From NCBI RefSeq assembly GCF_001724815.1, contig NZ_MEDO01000014.1:496001-560000 (forward strand): a stretch of 64,000 nt of DNA, given 5' to 3'. Under the pieces are notes generated by a model. The model was not told where the DNA came from. It searched no databases and worked only from the letters and a program-made list of their open reading frames with translations. The DNA comes from Arenimonas sp. SCN 70-307. Lineage in GTDB: Bacteria; Pseudomonadota; Gammaproteobacteria; Xanthomonadales; Xanthomonadaceae. Made by a program: the position numbers and the translations under genes. Every line of letters starts with the position of its first letter. Position 1 is the stretch's first letter. Of the stretch, positions 55,151-63,420 are shown piece by piece.

Positions 55151-57261
55151 TGCCCGCCGCGCTGCGCGTTCCGCTGCGGGCCGCGCGCCGGCGCGAGGCG
55201 CTGCGCGTTCTGCTGCTGGCCGCGCCGTGGCTGGTGGCGGTGGCAGTGCTCGTGTTGCGCCACCAAGGCACGGCCATCGCCGTGGTCGCATTGGCCACCG
55301 CCCTGCTGGCCACGGGCCTCGTCCTGGTGCTGCGCCTGCGCCCGCTGGACGCGGCCTGGGCCGTGCGCCGCCTCGACGAACGCCGCGACCTCGAGGACAG
55401 CAGCGACCTGCTGCTGGCCGATGCCACGCGCCTGGGCCCGCTGCAGCGCCTGCAGCGCGAGCGCGTCGAAGCGCGCCTGCGCGAACGGCCCGCCGACCTG
55501 CGCCGCCCGCTGCCGCTGCGCGCGCTGACGGCCTCGCTGCTGGGCGCCGCCGCCGTGGTCGCCGCGGCCCTGGCCTGGCCCACGCAGCTGCCCACCACCG
55601 CGCCGGCGCCGCGCGCCGGCATCGCCGCGGCCGGCGAAGCCACCGCCGTGCGCCTGCTTTCCGCCAGCGTCGAAACCACGCCGCCGGCCTACACCGGCCT
55701 GCCGGCAAGCCGCTCGCCCGAGCTGTCGCTGCGCGCGCCCGAAGGCTCGCGCCTGCGCTGGTCGCTGCGCTTCGAGGGCGAACCCGAGGCCGTGGCGCTG
55801 GCCCTGCACGACGGCACGACGCTGCCGCTCACGCGCGAGGGCGAGGTCTGGACGGGCGAGCTCACGCTCGCGCAGTCGCGCCTGTATCGCGTGCAGGTGC
55901 AGGCCGCCCGGCCCGGCGAGCCGCAGCCGCTGCATCGCCTGGAAGCGACACCCGACCTGCCGCCGGAAATCCGCGCGATCGAGCCCGACCGCAACCTCAG
56001 CCTGCGCAGCGAAGGCCAGCGCAGCTGGCCGCTGCGCTTCGAGGCCCGCGACGACCACGGCCTGGGCGCCGCGCGCCTGGTGCTCACGCTGGCCCAGGGC
56101 ACGGGCGAGCAGGTGACGGTGAGCGAGCGCACGCTGCCGCTGCGCGGCGAGGGCGACGACAAGGCGCGCAGCTACGTGCACGCGCTCGACCTGGCCGCCA
56201 TCGGCCTGGCCGAAGGCGACGACCTGATCGTGCGCCTCGAGGTGGCCGACAACCGCGCGCCGGCGCCGCAGTGGTCGCGCAGCGCCAGCTTCATCCTGCG
56301 CTGGCCGGCGCCGCTGGCCACCGAAACGACCGGCATGGAGGGCCTGGTGCAGCGGGCGCTGCCGGCCTACTTCCGCAGCCAGCGGCAGATCATCCTCGAC
56401 ATCGAGGCGCTGGTGCCGCAGCGGCCGGCGCTGGCGCCGGACGACTTCACCACGCGCTCGGACGCCATCGGCGTGGACCAGCGCATCCTGCGCCTGCGCT
56501 ACGGCCAGTTCCTGGGCGAGGAGGACGAGCCCGGCCCGGCCGCGCCGCCCACCGGCGACCACGACGACGGGCACCACGAGGGCGATGGCCACGACCACGG
56601 CGGGGAGCCGCCGGCGCAGGCCACCGCGCCGATGGGCAGCGGCGTGAACGTGCTCGAGGACTTCGGCCACACCCACGACGACGCCGAGGCCGCCACCCTG
56701 CTCGATCCGCAGACCCGCGCCCTGCTCAAGCAGGCGCTGGACGCGATGTGGCAGTCCGAGGGCGAGCTGCGCCAGGGCCAGCCCGAGCGCGCGCTGCCGC
56801 ACGCCTACCGCGCGCTCGAGTTCGTGAAACTCGCGCAGCAGGCCACCCGCATCTACCTCGCACGCACGGGGCTGGAATTGCCACCGGTGGACGAAACGCG
56901 CCGGCTGACCGGCAAGCGCGAGGGCATCGCCAGCCGCCGCGACGGCCTGGTGCCGGCCGAGGATCCGTCCGCCACGGTGCGGACGCTGTGGCAGGCCCTG
57001 GGCGAGCCCGGCGCCGAGATCGACCTCGCGCCCTTCGAACAGTGGCTGCGCGGCCGCGAGCAGGCCACCGACCTCGAGCTGGCGCAGGCGCTCGAGGCCG
57101 TGCGCAGCGATCCGGCCTGCGCAGCCTGCCGCGAGCAGCTGCGCGCGCGGCTATGGCCGCTGCTGCCGCCCGCGCGCCCGCGGCCCGAGGCGCGCGAGGC
57201 CGCCGATGCCGAGGGCGAGGCCTGGCTGCGCGCGCTCGACGAACAGGATGCTTCGCCATGA
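55150..57261 (+). CDS. DUF4175-family membrane protein
   Basis: 703 residues. Two helices near the N-terminus (AAPWLVAVAVLVL and AVVALATALLATGLVLVL) and a third near 125-145 precede a long extracytoplasmic region. Family features are WAVRRLDERRDLEDSSDLLL and ETTPPAYTGLPA. A His/Asp/Gly-rich segment, GDHDDGHHEGDGHDHGG (near residue 475), may bind metal. The C-terminal half is helical. The function is unknown. The ATG overlaps the BatA-like stop by one nucleotide. Confidence 0.85.
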   Translation: MPAALRVPLRAARRREALRVLLLAAPWLVAVAVLVLRHQGTAIAVVALATALLATGLVLVLRLRPLDAAWAVRRLDERRDLEDSSDLLLADATRLGPLQRLQRERVEARLRERPADLRRPLPLRALTASLLGAAAVVAAALAWPTQLPTTAPAPRAGIAAAGEATAVRLLSASVETTPPAYTGLPASRSPELSLRAPEGSRLRWSLRFEGEPEAVALALHDGTTLPLTREGEVWTGELTLAQSRLYRVQVQAARPGEPQPLHRLEATPDLPPEIRAIEPDRNLSLRSEGQRSWPLRFEARDDHGLGAARLVLTLAQGTGEQVTVSERTLPLRGEGDDKARSYVHALDLAAIGLAEGDDLIVRLEVADNRAPAPQWSRSASFILRWPAPLATETTGMEGLVQRALPAYFRSQRQIILDIEALVPQRPALAPDDFTTRSDAIGVDQRILRLRYGQFLGEEDEPGPAAPPTGDHDDGHHEGDGHDHGGEPPAQATAPMGSGVNVLEDFGHTHDDAEAATLLDPQTRALLKQALDAMWQSEGELRQGQPERALPHAYRALEFVKLAQQATRIYLARTGLELPPVDETRRLTGKREGIASRRDGLVPAEDPSATVRTLWQALGEPGAEIDLAPFEQWLRGREQATDLELAQALEAVRSDPACAACREQLRARLWPLLPPARPRPEAREAADAEGEAWLRALDEQDASP

Positions 57262-59054
57262 CGCTGGCGCTTGCCCTGCCCTGGCTGCTCGCGGCACTCG
57301 CCGCACTGGCGATGTGGCGCGCCTTCGTGCGCGCCCGCGCCGAAGCCTGGCCGCGCTGGCGCACGCTGGGGGTGCTGGCGCTGCAGCCGCTGCTGGCCTT
57401 GCTGCTCGGCCTCGCGCTGCTGCCGCCGCTGCGACCGGCGGCGCCGGAATCGCTGGTGCTGCTGACGGCCGGCGCGATCGCGCCGCAAACCCTGGCGCCC
57501 GGCGAGCGCCTGCTGGCGCTGCCGGAAGCCGGCGACACGGAAGGCGCCACGCGCGTGCCCGACCTGGCGACGGCGCTACGCCGTCATCCGGGCGCCCGCC
57601 AGCTGCGCGTGCTCGGCGAGGGCCTGCCTGCGCGCGATGAAGTGGCCGCGCGCACGCTGCCGATGGACTTCGAACCGGGCGCGCCGCCGACCGGGCTGGT
57701 GGCGCTTGACTGGCCCGCGCGGCTGCCGGCCGGCGCGCGTTTCGAGGTGCGCGGTCGCCTGGCTGAAGGCGAAGGCCTGCGGCTTGAGCTGCGCGACGCC
57801 GCCGGCCGTTCGCTCGCGACCACCGCGCCCGACGCGCAGGGCCGCTTCTCGCTGGCCGCCAGCGCCGGCGACCCGGGCACGATGGCCTTCGAGCTGCGCC
57901 TGCTCGGCGCCGACGAGGAGCCGCGGCAAAGACAGGCGCTGCCCTTCGAGGCCCTGCCCGGCGCGCCGCACCGGCTGTGGCTGATGTCGGGCGCGCCCAA
58001 TCCCGAGCTGCGCGCGCTGCGCCGCTGGGCACTGGACGCCGGTCTGGACCTGCACACGCAGATGGCGCTGGGCGGGGGCGTTTCGATCGGCGACGGCGCG
58101 CGCCCAGTCAACGCCGCGACGCTGGCCGAGACCGACCTGCTGCTGCTCGACGAACGCGCCTGGCGCGCGCTGGGGCCGGGCGGGCGCGCCGCGGTGGACG
58201 CGGCGGTGGCCGAGGGAATGGGCCTGCTGCTGCGCCTCACCGGTCCGCTGTCGGCGGCCGAGCGCGAGGCCCTGCGGGCGCAGGGCTTCGTGCTCGAACC
58301 CGGCGAAGGCCCGCGCGCGGTGGCGCTGCCGCCGGCGCTGTCGCCCGAAGCCAGCGTGCAGGACCCGCTGGTGCCCGTGCTCTCGCGCTGGCCCGATCGC
58401 CTCACGGCCCCCGGCGGCGGCGTGCTGCTGGCCGACGCCGCCGGCGAGCCGCTGGCCGCCTGGCAGGCGCAGGGCGCCGGACGCCGCGGCGTGTGGCTGC
58501 TGTCGGACAGCTTCCGCTGGGCGCAGGCGGGTTATCCGCAGGCGCATGCCCGGCTGTGGGCCGACGCCATCGCCACGCTGGCGCGGCCGCGGGAAACGAC
58601 GACGCTGTCGCTGCCGCCGCGCGCCTTCGCCGGCGAGCGCGCGGCGCTGTGCGGCCTGGCCCACGACGCGCGGCTGCTGTCGCCCGACGGCACCGAAACG
58701 CGGCTGCGCATCGACCCGGCCACCGGCGCCGCCCGCTGCGCCGCCGCCTGGCCGACGCAACCGGGCTGGCATCGCGTGCGCAGCGCGGGCACCGACCAGG
58801 CCTGGCCGGTGCTGGCCGCCGAGGCGATGCCCGGCGTGCGCGCGCAGGAACGCCGCGAGGCGACGCAGGAACTCGCGGCGTTTGCACCGACGCCACGCGA
58901 AGGCGACACGCCGCCGCCCGAACGCGGCCCGCGCTGGCCCTGGTGGCTGGCGTGGCTGGCCGCCGCGGCGCTGGCCTGGGCCCTCGAGCGCCGCATTCAA
59001 GAAACGGGGTCAGGTTCACTTATTTCCGGGCCCCAGGGGCCCGGGAATAAGTGA
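57258..59054 (+). CDS. Membrane protein with GATase1-like region, repeat-encoded tail
   Basis: 598 residues. Two N-terminal helices (residues 5-20 and 37-55), a long extracytoplasmic part with HRLWLMSGAPNPELRALRRW and LLLLDERAWRAL resembling glutamine-amidotransferase-like domains of BatA/VWA clusters, and a last helix (about 558-577). The final 20 residues, from RIQETGSGSL on, are encoded by the palindrome at 58999-59071, which also supplies the stop. It is the last gene of the tldD-moxR operon; ATGA overlap with the previous gene. Confidence 0.8.
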   Translation: MTLALALPWLLAALAALAMWRAFVRARAEAWPRWRTLGVLALQPLLALLLGLALLPPLRPAAPESLVLLTAGAIAPQTLAPGERLLALPEAGDTEGATRVPDLATALRRHPGARQLRVLGEGLPARDEVAARTLPMDFEPGAPPTGLVALDWPARLPAGARFEVRGRLAEGEGLRLELRDAAGRSLATTAPDAQGRFSLAASAGDPGTMAFELRLLGADEEPRQRQALPFEALPGAPHRLWLMSGAPNPELRALRRWALDAGLDLHTQMALGGGVSIGDGARPVNAATLAETDLLLLDERAWRALGPGGRAAVDAAVAEGMGLLLRLTGPLSAAEREALRAQGFVLEPGEGPRAVALPPALSPEASVQDPLVPVLSRWPDRLTAPGGGVLLADAAGEPLAAWQAQGAGRRGVWLLSDSFRWAQAGYPQAHARLWADAIATLARPRETTTLSLPPRAFAGERAALCGLAHDARLLSPDGTETRLRIDPATGAARCAAAWPTQPGWHRVRSAGTDQAWPVLAAEAMPGVRAQERREATQELAAFAPTPREGDTPPPERGPRWPWWLAWLAAAALAWALERRIQETGSGSLISGPQGPGNK

Positions 59055-59071
59055 ACCTGACCCCGTTTCTT
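58999..59071. repeat. GGGGTC-ended palindromic repeat, 36-bp arms
   Basis: Arms 58999-59034 and 59036-59071 pair almost perfectly (one G-T wobble) around a single A. The outer 25 nt equal the repeat at 8699-8752; the inner part has an added GC-rich segment. It lies between convergent operons and its end touches the HD-GYP stop codon. It is a probable two-way terminator. Confidence 0.9.
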
Positions 59072-60675
59072 TAGCGCGACAGTTCGGCGGCGAGTTCGGG
59101 CGAGACGCCGGGGATCTTCGACCAGTCGACCTCGTCGATCTGCTCGGGCGGCAGGAAGCGCCGCGCGTACTCGAGGTAGACGCGCTCGCGCAGGAACACG
59201 TCGAACAGGTCCGGGTCGACGTGGTGGTCGAGCTTCATGCGGCCGAGGATGGTGAGCGATTCGCTGAGCGTCTTGCCCGGCTTGTAGGGCCGGTCGGCGG
59301 CGGTCAGCGCCTCGAAGATGTCGGCGATGCCCATCACCCGCGCCTGCACGCTCATCTGCTCGCGCGTCAGGCCGCGCGGGTAGCCCTTGCCGTCCATGCG
59401 CTCGTGGTGGCCGCCGGCGTACTCGGGCACGTTGCGCAGGTGCTTGGGCCAGGGCAGCGCCTCGAGCATGCGGATGGTCATCACGATGTGGTGGTTGATG
59501 ATGCCGCGCTCGGCCTCGTTGAGCGTGCCGCGGCGGATGCACAGGTTCCCGAGCTCGTCGGCATCGAGGAAATCGCGCTCGGTGCCGTCCGGGCCGCGCC
59601 AGCGGTACGCGGCGATGCGCTTGAGTTCGGCGATGCGGTCGTCGCCCAGGAATTCGCCGCCGGTGTTGGCCGTGCGCACGGTTTCGCGGTCGGCCCGGAG
59701 CTGCGCGACGCGCGCTTGGTACGCCGCGGCGTCGAGCTCGCCGCGCAGGTGCGCGATCTCGGCATCGCGCAGCAGCACCTCGAAACGCGTGTCCACCAGG
59801 CCGATGCGGTCGTAGAGCGTCTGCAGCTTGGTGGCCTTGTCCACCACGTGCACCGGCGTGGTGATCTTGCCGCAGTCGTGCAGCAGGCCGGCGATCTTGA
59901 GCTCGTAGCGGTCGGCCTCGTCCATCGTGAACTCGGCCAGCGGCCCCACCGTGGTCCGGGCCACCGCGTCGGCCAGCAGGGTCGTCAGCGCCGGCACGCG
60001 CTCGCAGTGGCCGCCGGTGTAGGGCGATTTTTCGTCGATGGCGGTGTTGATCAGGTTGATCAGCGCTTCGAACAGCGTCTCGAGCTGGTCCACCAGCCGG
60101 CGGTTGTTGAGCGCGATCGCCGCCTGCGAGGCCAGCGATTCCACCAGCTGCTCGATGGCCGCGTCGAAGGGGCGGATGGCCCCGCCGCGGCCCTTGGCGT
60201 TGATCAGCTGAAGCACGCCGATGACGTGGCCGTCGTGGTCCTTCATCGGCACCGTCAGGAAGGACTGCGAGCGGTAGCCGGTGCGCGCGTCGAAGGCGCG
60301 CGTGCCGCTGAAGTCGAAACCCTCGGCGTCGTAGGCGTCGGCGATGTTCACCGTGCGGCCGGTCAGGGCTGCGTGCACCACCACCATCGAATCGTTGGCG
60401 CTGCCGTCCTCGCGGTGCATCGGGATGGCCGGGAAGGTGATGGGCTGGCCGTGGCGGCCGCCCATGAAAAAGCCCAGCGAATCGTTGCGCAGCACCTCGA
60501 AGCGCAGCGCGTCGCCCTCGACCAGGTAGAGCGTGCCGCCGTCGGCGTCGGCGAAGTCGCGCGCCGCCTCGAGGATGCGCTCGAGCAGGGTGGCCAGGTC
60601 GCGTTCGCTCGACAACGCCACGCCGATGGCGTTGAGGGTCTCGAGGCGGGCGAGGATTTCGGATTCGCTGGACAT
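59071..60675 (-). CDS. GAF/HD-GYP cyclic di-GMP phosphodiesterase
   Basis: 534 residues. The N-terminal GAF domain (20-195) has DGGTLYLVEGDALRFEVLRN and SFLTVPMKDHDGHVIGVLQL. The HD-GYP domain has the HD pair in AGLLHDCGKITTP (His266, Asp267), a long insert (275-395), INHHIVMT and HHERMDGKGYPRGL. Metal ligands and the GYP are intact, so it should hydrolyse cyclic di-GMP. It is soluble, with a GAF ligand as input. It is separate from the sigma-factor operon, whose last gene ends 80 nt upstream. Confidence 0.94.
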   Translation of the reverse strand: MSSESEILARLETLNAIGVALSSERDLATLLERILEAARDFADADGGTLYLVEGDALRFEVLRNDSLGFFMGGRHGQPITFPAIPMHREDGSANDSMVVVHAALTGRTVNIADAYDAEGFDFSGTRAFDARTGYRSQSFLTVPMKDHDGHVIGVLQLINAKGRGGAIRPFDAAIEQLVESLASQAAIALNNRRLVDQLETLFEALINLINTAIDEKSPYTGGHCERVPALTTLLADAVARTTVGPLAEFTMDEADRYELKIAGLLHDCGKITTPVHVVDKATKLQTLYDRIGLVDTRFEVLLRDAEIAHLRGELDAAAYQARVAQLRADRETVRTANTGGEFLGDDRIAELKRIAAYRWRGPDGTERDFLDADELGNLCIRRGTLNEAERGIINHHIVMTIRMLEALPWPKHLRNVPEYAGGHHERMDGKGYPRGLTREQMSVQARVMGIADIFEALTAADRPYKPGKTLSESLTILGRMKLDHHVDPDLFDVFLRERVYLEYARRFLPPEQIDEVDWSKIPGVSPELAAELSR

Positions 60676-60755
60676 GGCGGCGCACCGTGCAGGCCTGCCG
60701 CCTAAGGTGAGGCCTTGCCGGCCGCGACGCAAACCCCGGGGCCGGGCCGCTCGTC

Positions 60756-61484
60756 TCAGCGCCAGCCGTCGTCGCGCGCGGCGCGTTCGGCTTCGGCGTC
60801 GAGCGGCTCGCCCTGCAGGCGCGCGTCCACCTCGGCCAGCACCGACGGCGGCAGGTCGGCCGCGGCCTGGCGCAGGTCGCCGCCGGACACGCTGGCCTCG
60901 CCGAGCGCGGGCAGCTGCCAGTCGCCGCTGGCACTGCGGCAGGCCAGCCCGGCCAACGGCGCCTCGCCACCGCGCACGAAGCTGCGGCACCAGCGACCCT
61001 GGTCGTCGCGGAAGCTCAGGCCGATGGCCACGTCGCCCACGGGCTGCGAGGCGAGGCCCTGCTCGAGCGCACGGGCGAACTCGCCGCGCGCCACCATCTG
61101 CCCGCCCGGGCCCAGGCCCAGGGCCGGATCCTCGCGGCCCAGCAGCACGCCCAGGCCGAGGCCCAGGGCCAGCGCGGCGGCCACGCCGATCCACGCCGGC
61201 AGGCCGAAGCGCGGCGGCGCGGCGCGGCGCGCGCGCGCGTCGGCCAGCGAGGCCACGTTCGCCGCCGCCTCGGGTTCGCGCAGCAGCGCCTGCAGGGCGG
61301 CGGGCACCGGCTCGTCGAGCACCGGCGCGTACGCGTCCCGGAGCGCGCCGGCCAGCGCGCGGTGCCCGGCCAGGGCCGCCGCGAGCGCCGGATCGGCGGC
61401 AACGGCGGCTTCGACCCGCGCGGCCTCCGCGGCGTCGAGCTGGCCGTCGGCGTAGGCCATCAGGGTTCGGTCATCGATGCTCAC
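60756..61484 (-). CDS. Transmembrane anti-sigma factor
   Basis: 242 residues. It starts with GTG (MSIDDRTLMAYADGQLD), preceded by a strong GGAGG, and its start overlaps the sigma stop (GTGA). The N-terminal anti-sigma domain (1-90) has the usual DGQLDAAEAARVEAAV but no zinc HxxxCxxC set. One membrane helix lies at about 97-116, followed by a periplasmic domain with two Cys (GRWCRSFV, GLACRSAS). It should hold the ECF factor at the membrane until a periplasmic signal, perhaps through the divergent subtilase, releases it. Confidence 0.88.
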   Translation of the reverse strand: MSIDDRTLMAYADGQLDAAEAARVEAAVAADPALAAALAGHRALAGALRDAYAPVLDEPVPAALQALLREPEAAANVASLADARARRAAPPRFGLPAWIGVAAALALGLGLGVLLGREDPALGLGPGGQMVARGEFARALEQGLASQPVGDVAIGLSFRDDQGRWCRSFVRGGEAPLAGLACRSASGDWQLPALGEASVSGGDLRQAAADLPPSVLAEVDARLQGEPLDAEAERAARDDGWR

Positions 61485-61987
61485 GGGTAACCTCCTTCGG
61501 CCAGCAGGGCCTGCAGTGCCGCGCGTCCGCGCGAGAGCCGGCTGGTGAGCGTGCCCTCGGGCACGCCGAGCGCCTCGGCGGCCTCGCGGTAGGACAGGCC
61601 TTCGACCAGCACCAGGGCCACGGCGCTGCGCTGCTCCTCGGGCAGGCGGGCCATGGCCGAGCGCACGGCCAGCTGGACGTCGCGCGCCTCGGCGCTCGAT
61701 TCGCCGACGCGCTCGCCCAGTTCCTCGGGCGCGAACAGCTCGTCGCTGCGGCGCGCCGCGCGGTAGTCGTCGAGGAAGGCATTGCGCAGGATGCCGAACA
61801 CCCAGCCCTCGAGGGCGCGCGTCCGGTCCCACTGGTCGGCGCGGGCCAGCGCGCGCTCGAGCGCCTTCTGCACCAGGTCGTCGGCGTCGTCCGGGCGCGG
61901 CGCCAGCGTGCGCGCAAAGCGCCGCAAGCGCGGCAGCAGCGCGGCCAGGCCTTCTCGCAGTTCGGGCGGGGCAGACGTTCCATTCAT
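61481..61987 (-). CDS. ECF-family RNA polymerase sigma factor
   Basis: 168 residues. Region 2 has DDLVQKALERALARADQWD and WVFGILRNAFLDDYR. Region 4 has RLPEEQRSAVALVLVEGLSY, REAAEALGVPEGTLTSRLSR. It starts MNGTSAPPELREG. The ATG lies only 5 nt from the putative -10 element of the promoter at 61991-62021, so the transcript may be leaderless. It is in operon with its anti-sigma factor and divergent from a secreted subtilase that has the same promoter-like sequence. Confidence 0.93.
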   Translation of the reverse strand: MNGTSAPPELREGLAALLPRLRRFARTLAPRPDDADDLVQKALERALARADQWDRTRALEGWVFGILRNAFLDDYRAARRSDELFAPEELGERVGESSAEARDVQLAVRSAMARLPEEQRSAVALVLVEGLSYREAAEALGVPEGTLTSRLSRGRAALQALLAEGGYP

Positions 61988-61990
61988 GTC

Positions 61991-62021
61991 GGTATACGCT
62001 CGGGCGGGCCGGATCCATCCC
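61991..62021 (-). promoter_or_regulatory. ECF-type promoter, copy 1 (sigma/anti-sigma operon)
   Basis: On the minus strand this 31-nt sequence reads GGGATGGATCCG, 11 nt, then CGTATACC. It aligns without gaps to 62057-62087 and 63345-63375. CGTATA is the proposed -10; the conserved GGGATG lies 17 nt upstream as the proposed -35. It implies autoregulation of the sigma factor. Confidence 0.75.
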
Positions 62022-62056
62022 GGGGCGGCCGCCCGGCGATGCTAGCACCGCGTCGC

Positions 62057-62087
62057 GGGACGAATCCGCGCCGCCGGAACGTAGAAC
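62057..62087 (+). promoter_or_regulatory. ECF-type promoter, copy 3 (subtilase gene)
   Basis: Reads GGGACGAATCCG, 11 nt, then CGTAGAAC, with spacing identical to the other two copies. The -10-like CGTAGA ends 7 nt before the subtilase ATG, so transcription should start at or near that ATG. It faces away from copy 1, with 35 nt between their outer ends. Confidence 0.65.
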
Positions 62088-62092
62088 TCCCC

Positions 62093-63301
62093 ATGGCAAA
62101 CATGACCCACCGATTCGCCTTGCTGCTGATTGCCGTCCTCGCCAGCCCGCCGGCGGCGGCGCTGGGCCTGCCGCTGCCCGGCCTGCCGCGACCGGTGGAC
62201 GACGTGGTGCAGCCGGTGCTGGGCGACGCCACGCGACTGGCCGACGAGCGCGTGGCGCGCGTTCGCTCGCTGCTGCGCGCGCATCCGCGCGCGCTGGCGC
62301 GCGACCCGCGCGGCGAACTGGTCGTGCGCGGCGAACTGCTGGCGATCGAGCCGGGACCCGAGGCCCTGGCGGCCGCCGGGTCGCTGGGCCTGCGCGTGCG
62401 CGAACAGCGCGAACTGGCGCCGCTGGGCCTGCGCGTCGTGGTGTTCGAGGCGCCGCCGCGGCGTTCGCTGCGGCGACTGCTGCGCGGGCTTCGCGAAGCC
62501 GATCCCACGGGCCACTTCGACTACAACCACGTGTACCTCGGCGCCGGCGCGATCGATGCAGCGCCCGACGAAACCTTGCCCGCCACCGGCGGGGAAGCTG
62601 CGCGCATCGTGGGCCTGGTCGATGGCGGCGTGGATGCCGGCGTCGCCGCCGCGGACGCGCGGCGACTGCAGCGGCACGGTTGCCCGGAGGCGCCGGCCGA
62701 TCCGCACGGCAGCGCCGTGGCGCGGCTGCTGCTCGAGGAACCGCGCGTGCAGCTGCGCGCAGCCGACATCTATTGCGGGCAATCGACCGGCGGCTCGGTG
62801 CTCAGGCTGGCCGAGGCGATGGCCTGGCTGGCCAGCGAGCGCGCCACGGTGGTGAACCTGAGCCTGGTCGGGCCGGAGAACGCGCTGCTGGGGCGGCTCG
62901 TGGAATCGATGCAGGCGCGCGGGCACGTGCTGGTGGCGGCCGTCGGCAACGACGGCCCGGCGGCGGCGCCGCTTTACCCGGCGGCCTACCCGGGCGTGAT
63001 CGGCGTGGCCGCCGTGGATGCGCGCGGACGCGCACTGCCCGAGTCCGGGCGCGGTGCGCATGTCGATTTCGCGGCGCTGGGCCTGTTCGAGGCGGCCGAC
63101 GCGGCCGGCAAGCCGCGGCGCTGGCGCGGCACCTCGTTCGCCGCGCCGCGGGTGGCCCGGCGCGCCGCGCTCGCGGTGGATGCGCCGGGGCCCGATGCCT
63201 TGGCCACGGCCATGCGCACGCTCGCGGCCGAGGCCGCCGACGCCGCGCCTGCCGGCCGCGACCCGGCCACCGGCGAGGGCGTGGTCGGCCCCACGCGCTG
63301 A
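62093..63301 (+). CDS. Secreted S8 (subtilisin-like) serine protease
   Basis: 402 residues with a signal peptide ending near PPAAA. The N-terminal region (30-165) may be a propeptide. The catalytic triad is Asp177 (GLVDGGVDAG), His205 (DPHGSAVA) and Ser348 (RGTSFAAP), with the oxyanion Asn286 (AAVGNDGP). The domain is short for subtilases. ATG 62093 is used; a second ATG at 62102 would still give a signal peptide. It is divergent from the ECF sigma gene and shares its promoter motif, so it is probably regulated by that sigma factor and may cleave its anti-sigma factor. Confidence 0.9.
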   Translation: MANMTHRFALLLIAVLASPPAAALGLPLPGLPRPVDDVVQPVLGDATRLADERVARVRSLLRAHPRALARDPRGELVVRGELLAIEPGPEALAAAGSLGLRVREQRELAPLGLRVVVFEAPPRRSLRRLLRGLREADPTGHFDYNHVYLGAGAIDAAPDETLPATGGEAARIVGLVDGGVDAGVAAADARRLQRHGCPEAPADPHGSAVARLLLEEPRVQLRAADIYCGQSTGGSVLRLAEAMAWLASERATVVNLSLVGPENALLGRLVESMQARGHVLVAAVGNDGPAAAPLYPAAYPGVIGVAAVDARGRALPESGRGAHVDFAALGLFEAADAAGKPRRWRGTSFAAPRVARRAALAVDAPGPDALATAMRTLAAEAADAAPAGRDPATGEGVVGPTR

Positions 63302-63344
63302 AGCTAAGCGCTGGCTGAATGTTTCCCCGGCGCCGCGGATGCCC

Positions 63345-63375
63345 GGGATGGATCCGGCCCACCCGTTCGTAGACC
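63345..63375 (+). promoter_or_regulatory. ECF-type promoter, copy 2 (secreted low-complexity protein)
   Basis: Reads GGGATGGATCCG, 11 nt, then CGTAGACC. It agrees with copy 1 in 27 of 31 positions. Transcription from it would start near 63380, giving a leader of about 40 nt that contains the hairpin at 63376-63412. Confidence 0.75.
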
Positions 63376-63412
63376 CCTTCGAAGCCGCGGATCGTCCGCG
63401 GTGCCTCGAAGG
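63376..63412 (+). promoter_or_regulatory. Leader hairpin covering the ribosome-binding site
   Basis: CCTTCGA (63376-63382) and TCGAAGG (63406-63412) can pair, and inside them CCGCGG (63385-63390) pairs with CCGCGG (63396-63401). The purine-rich ribosome-binding sequence GAAGGAG partly lies in the outer arm. If the transcript starts near 63380, only the inner stem and part of the outer one would remain. Confidence 0.4.
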
Positions 63413-63420
63413 AGTCGACC

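Noticed and set aside
53818-56802. Minus-strand open frame of 994 codons
   Set aside because: A shadow of the DUF58, BatA-like and DUF4175 genes; no signal peptide, motif or ribosome-binding site supports it.
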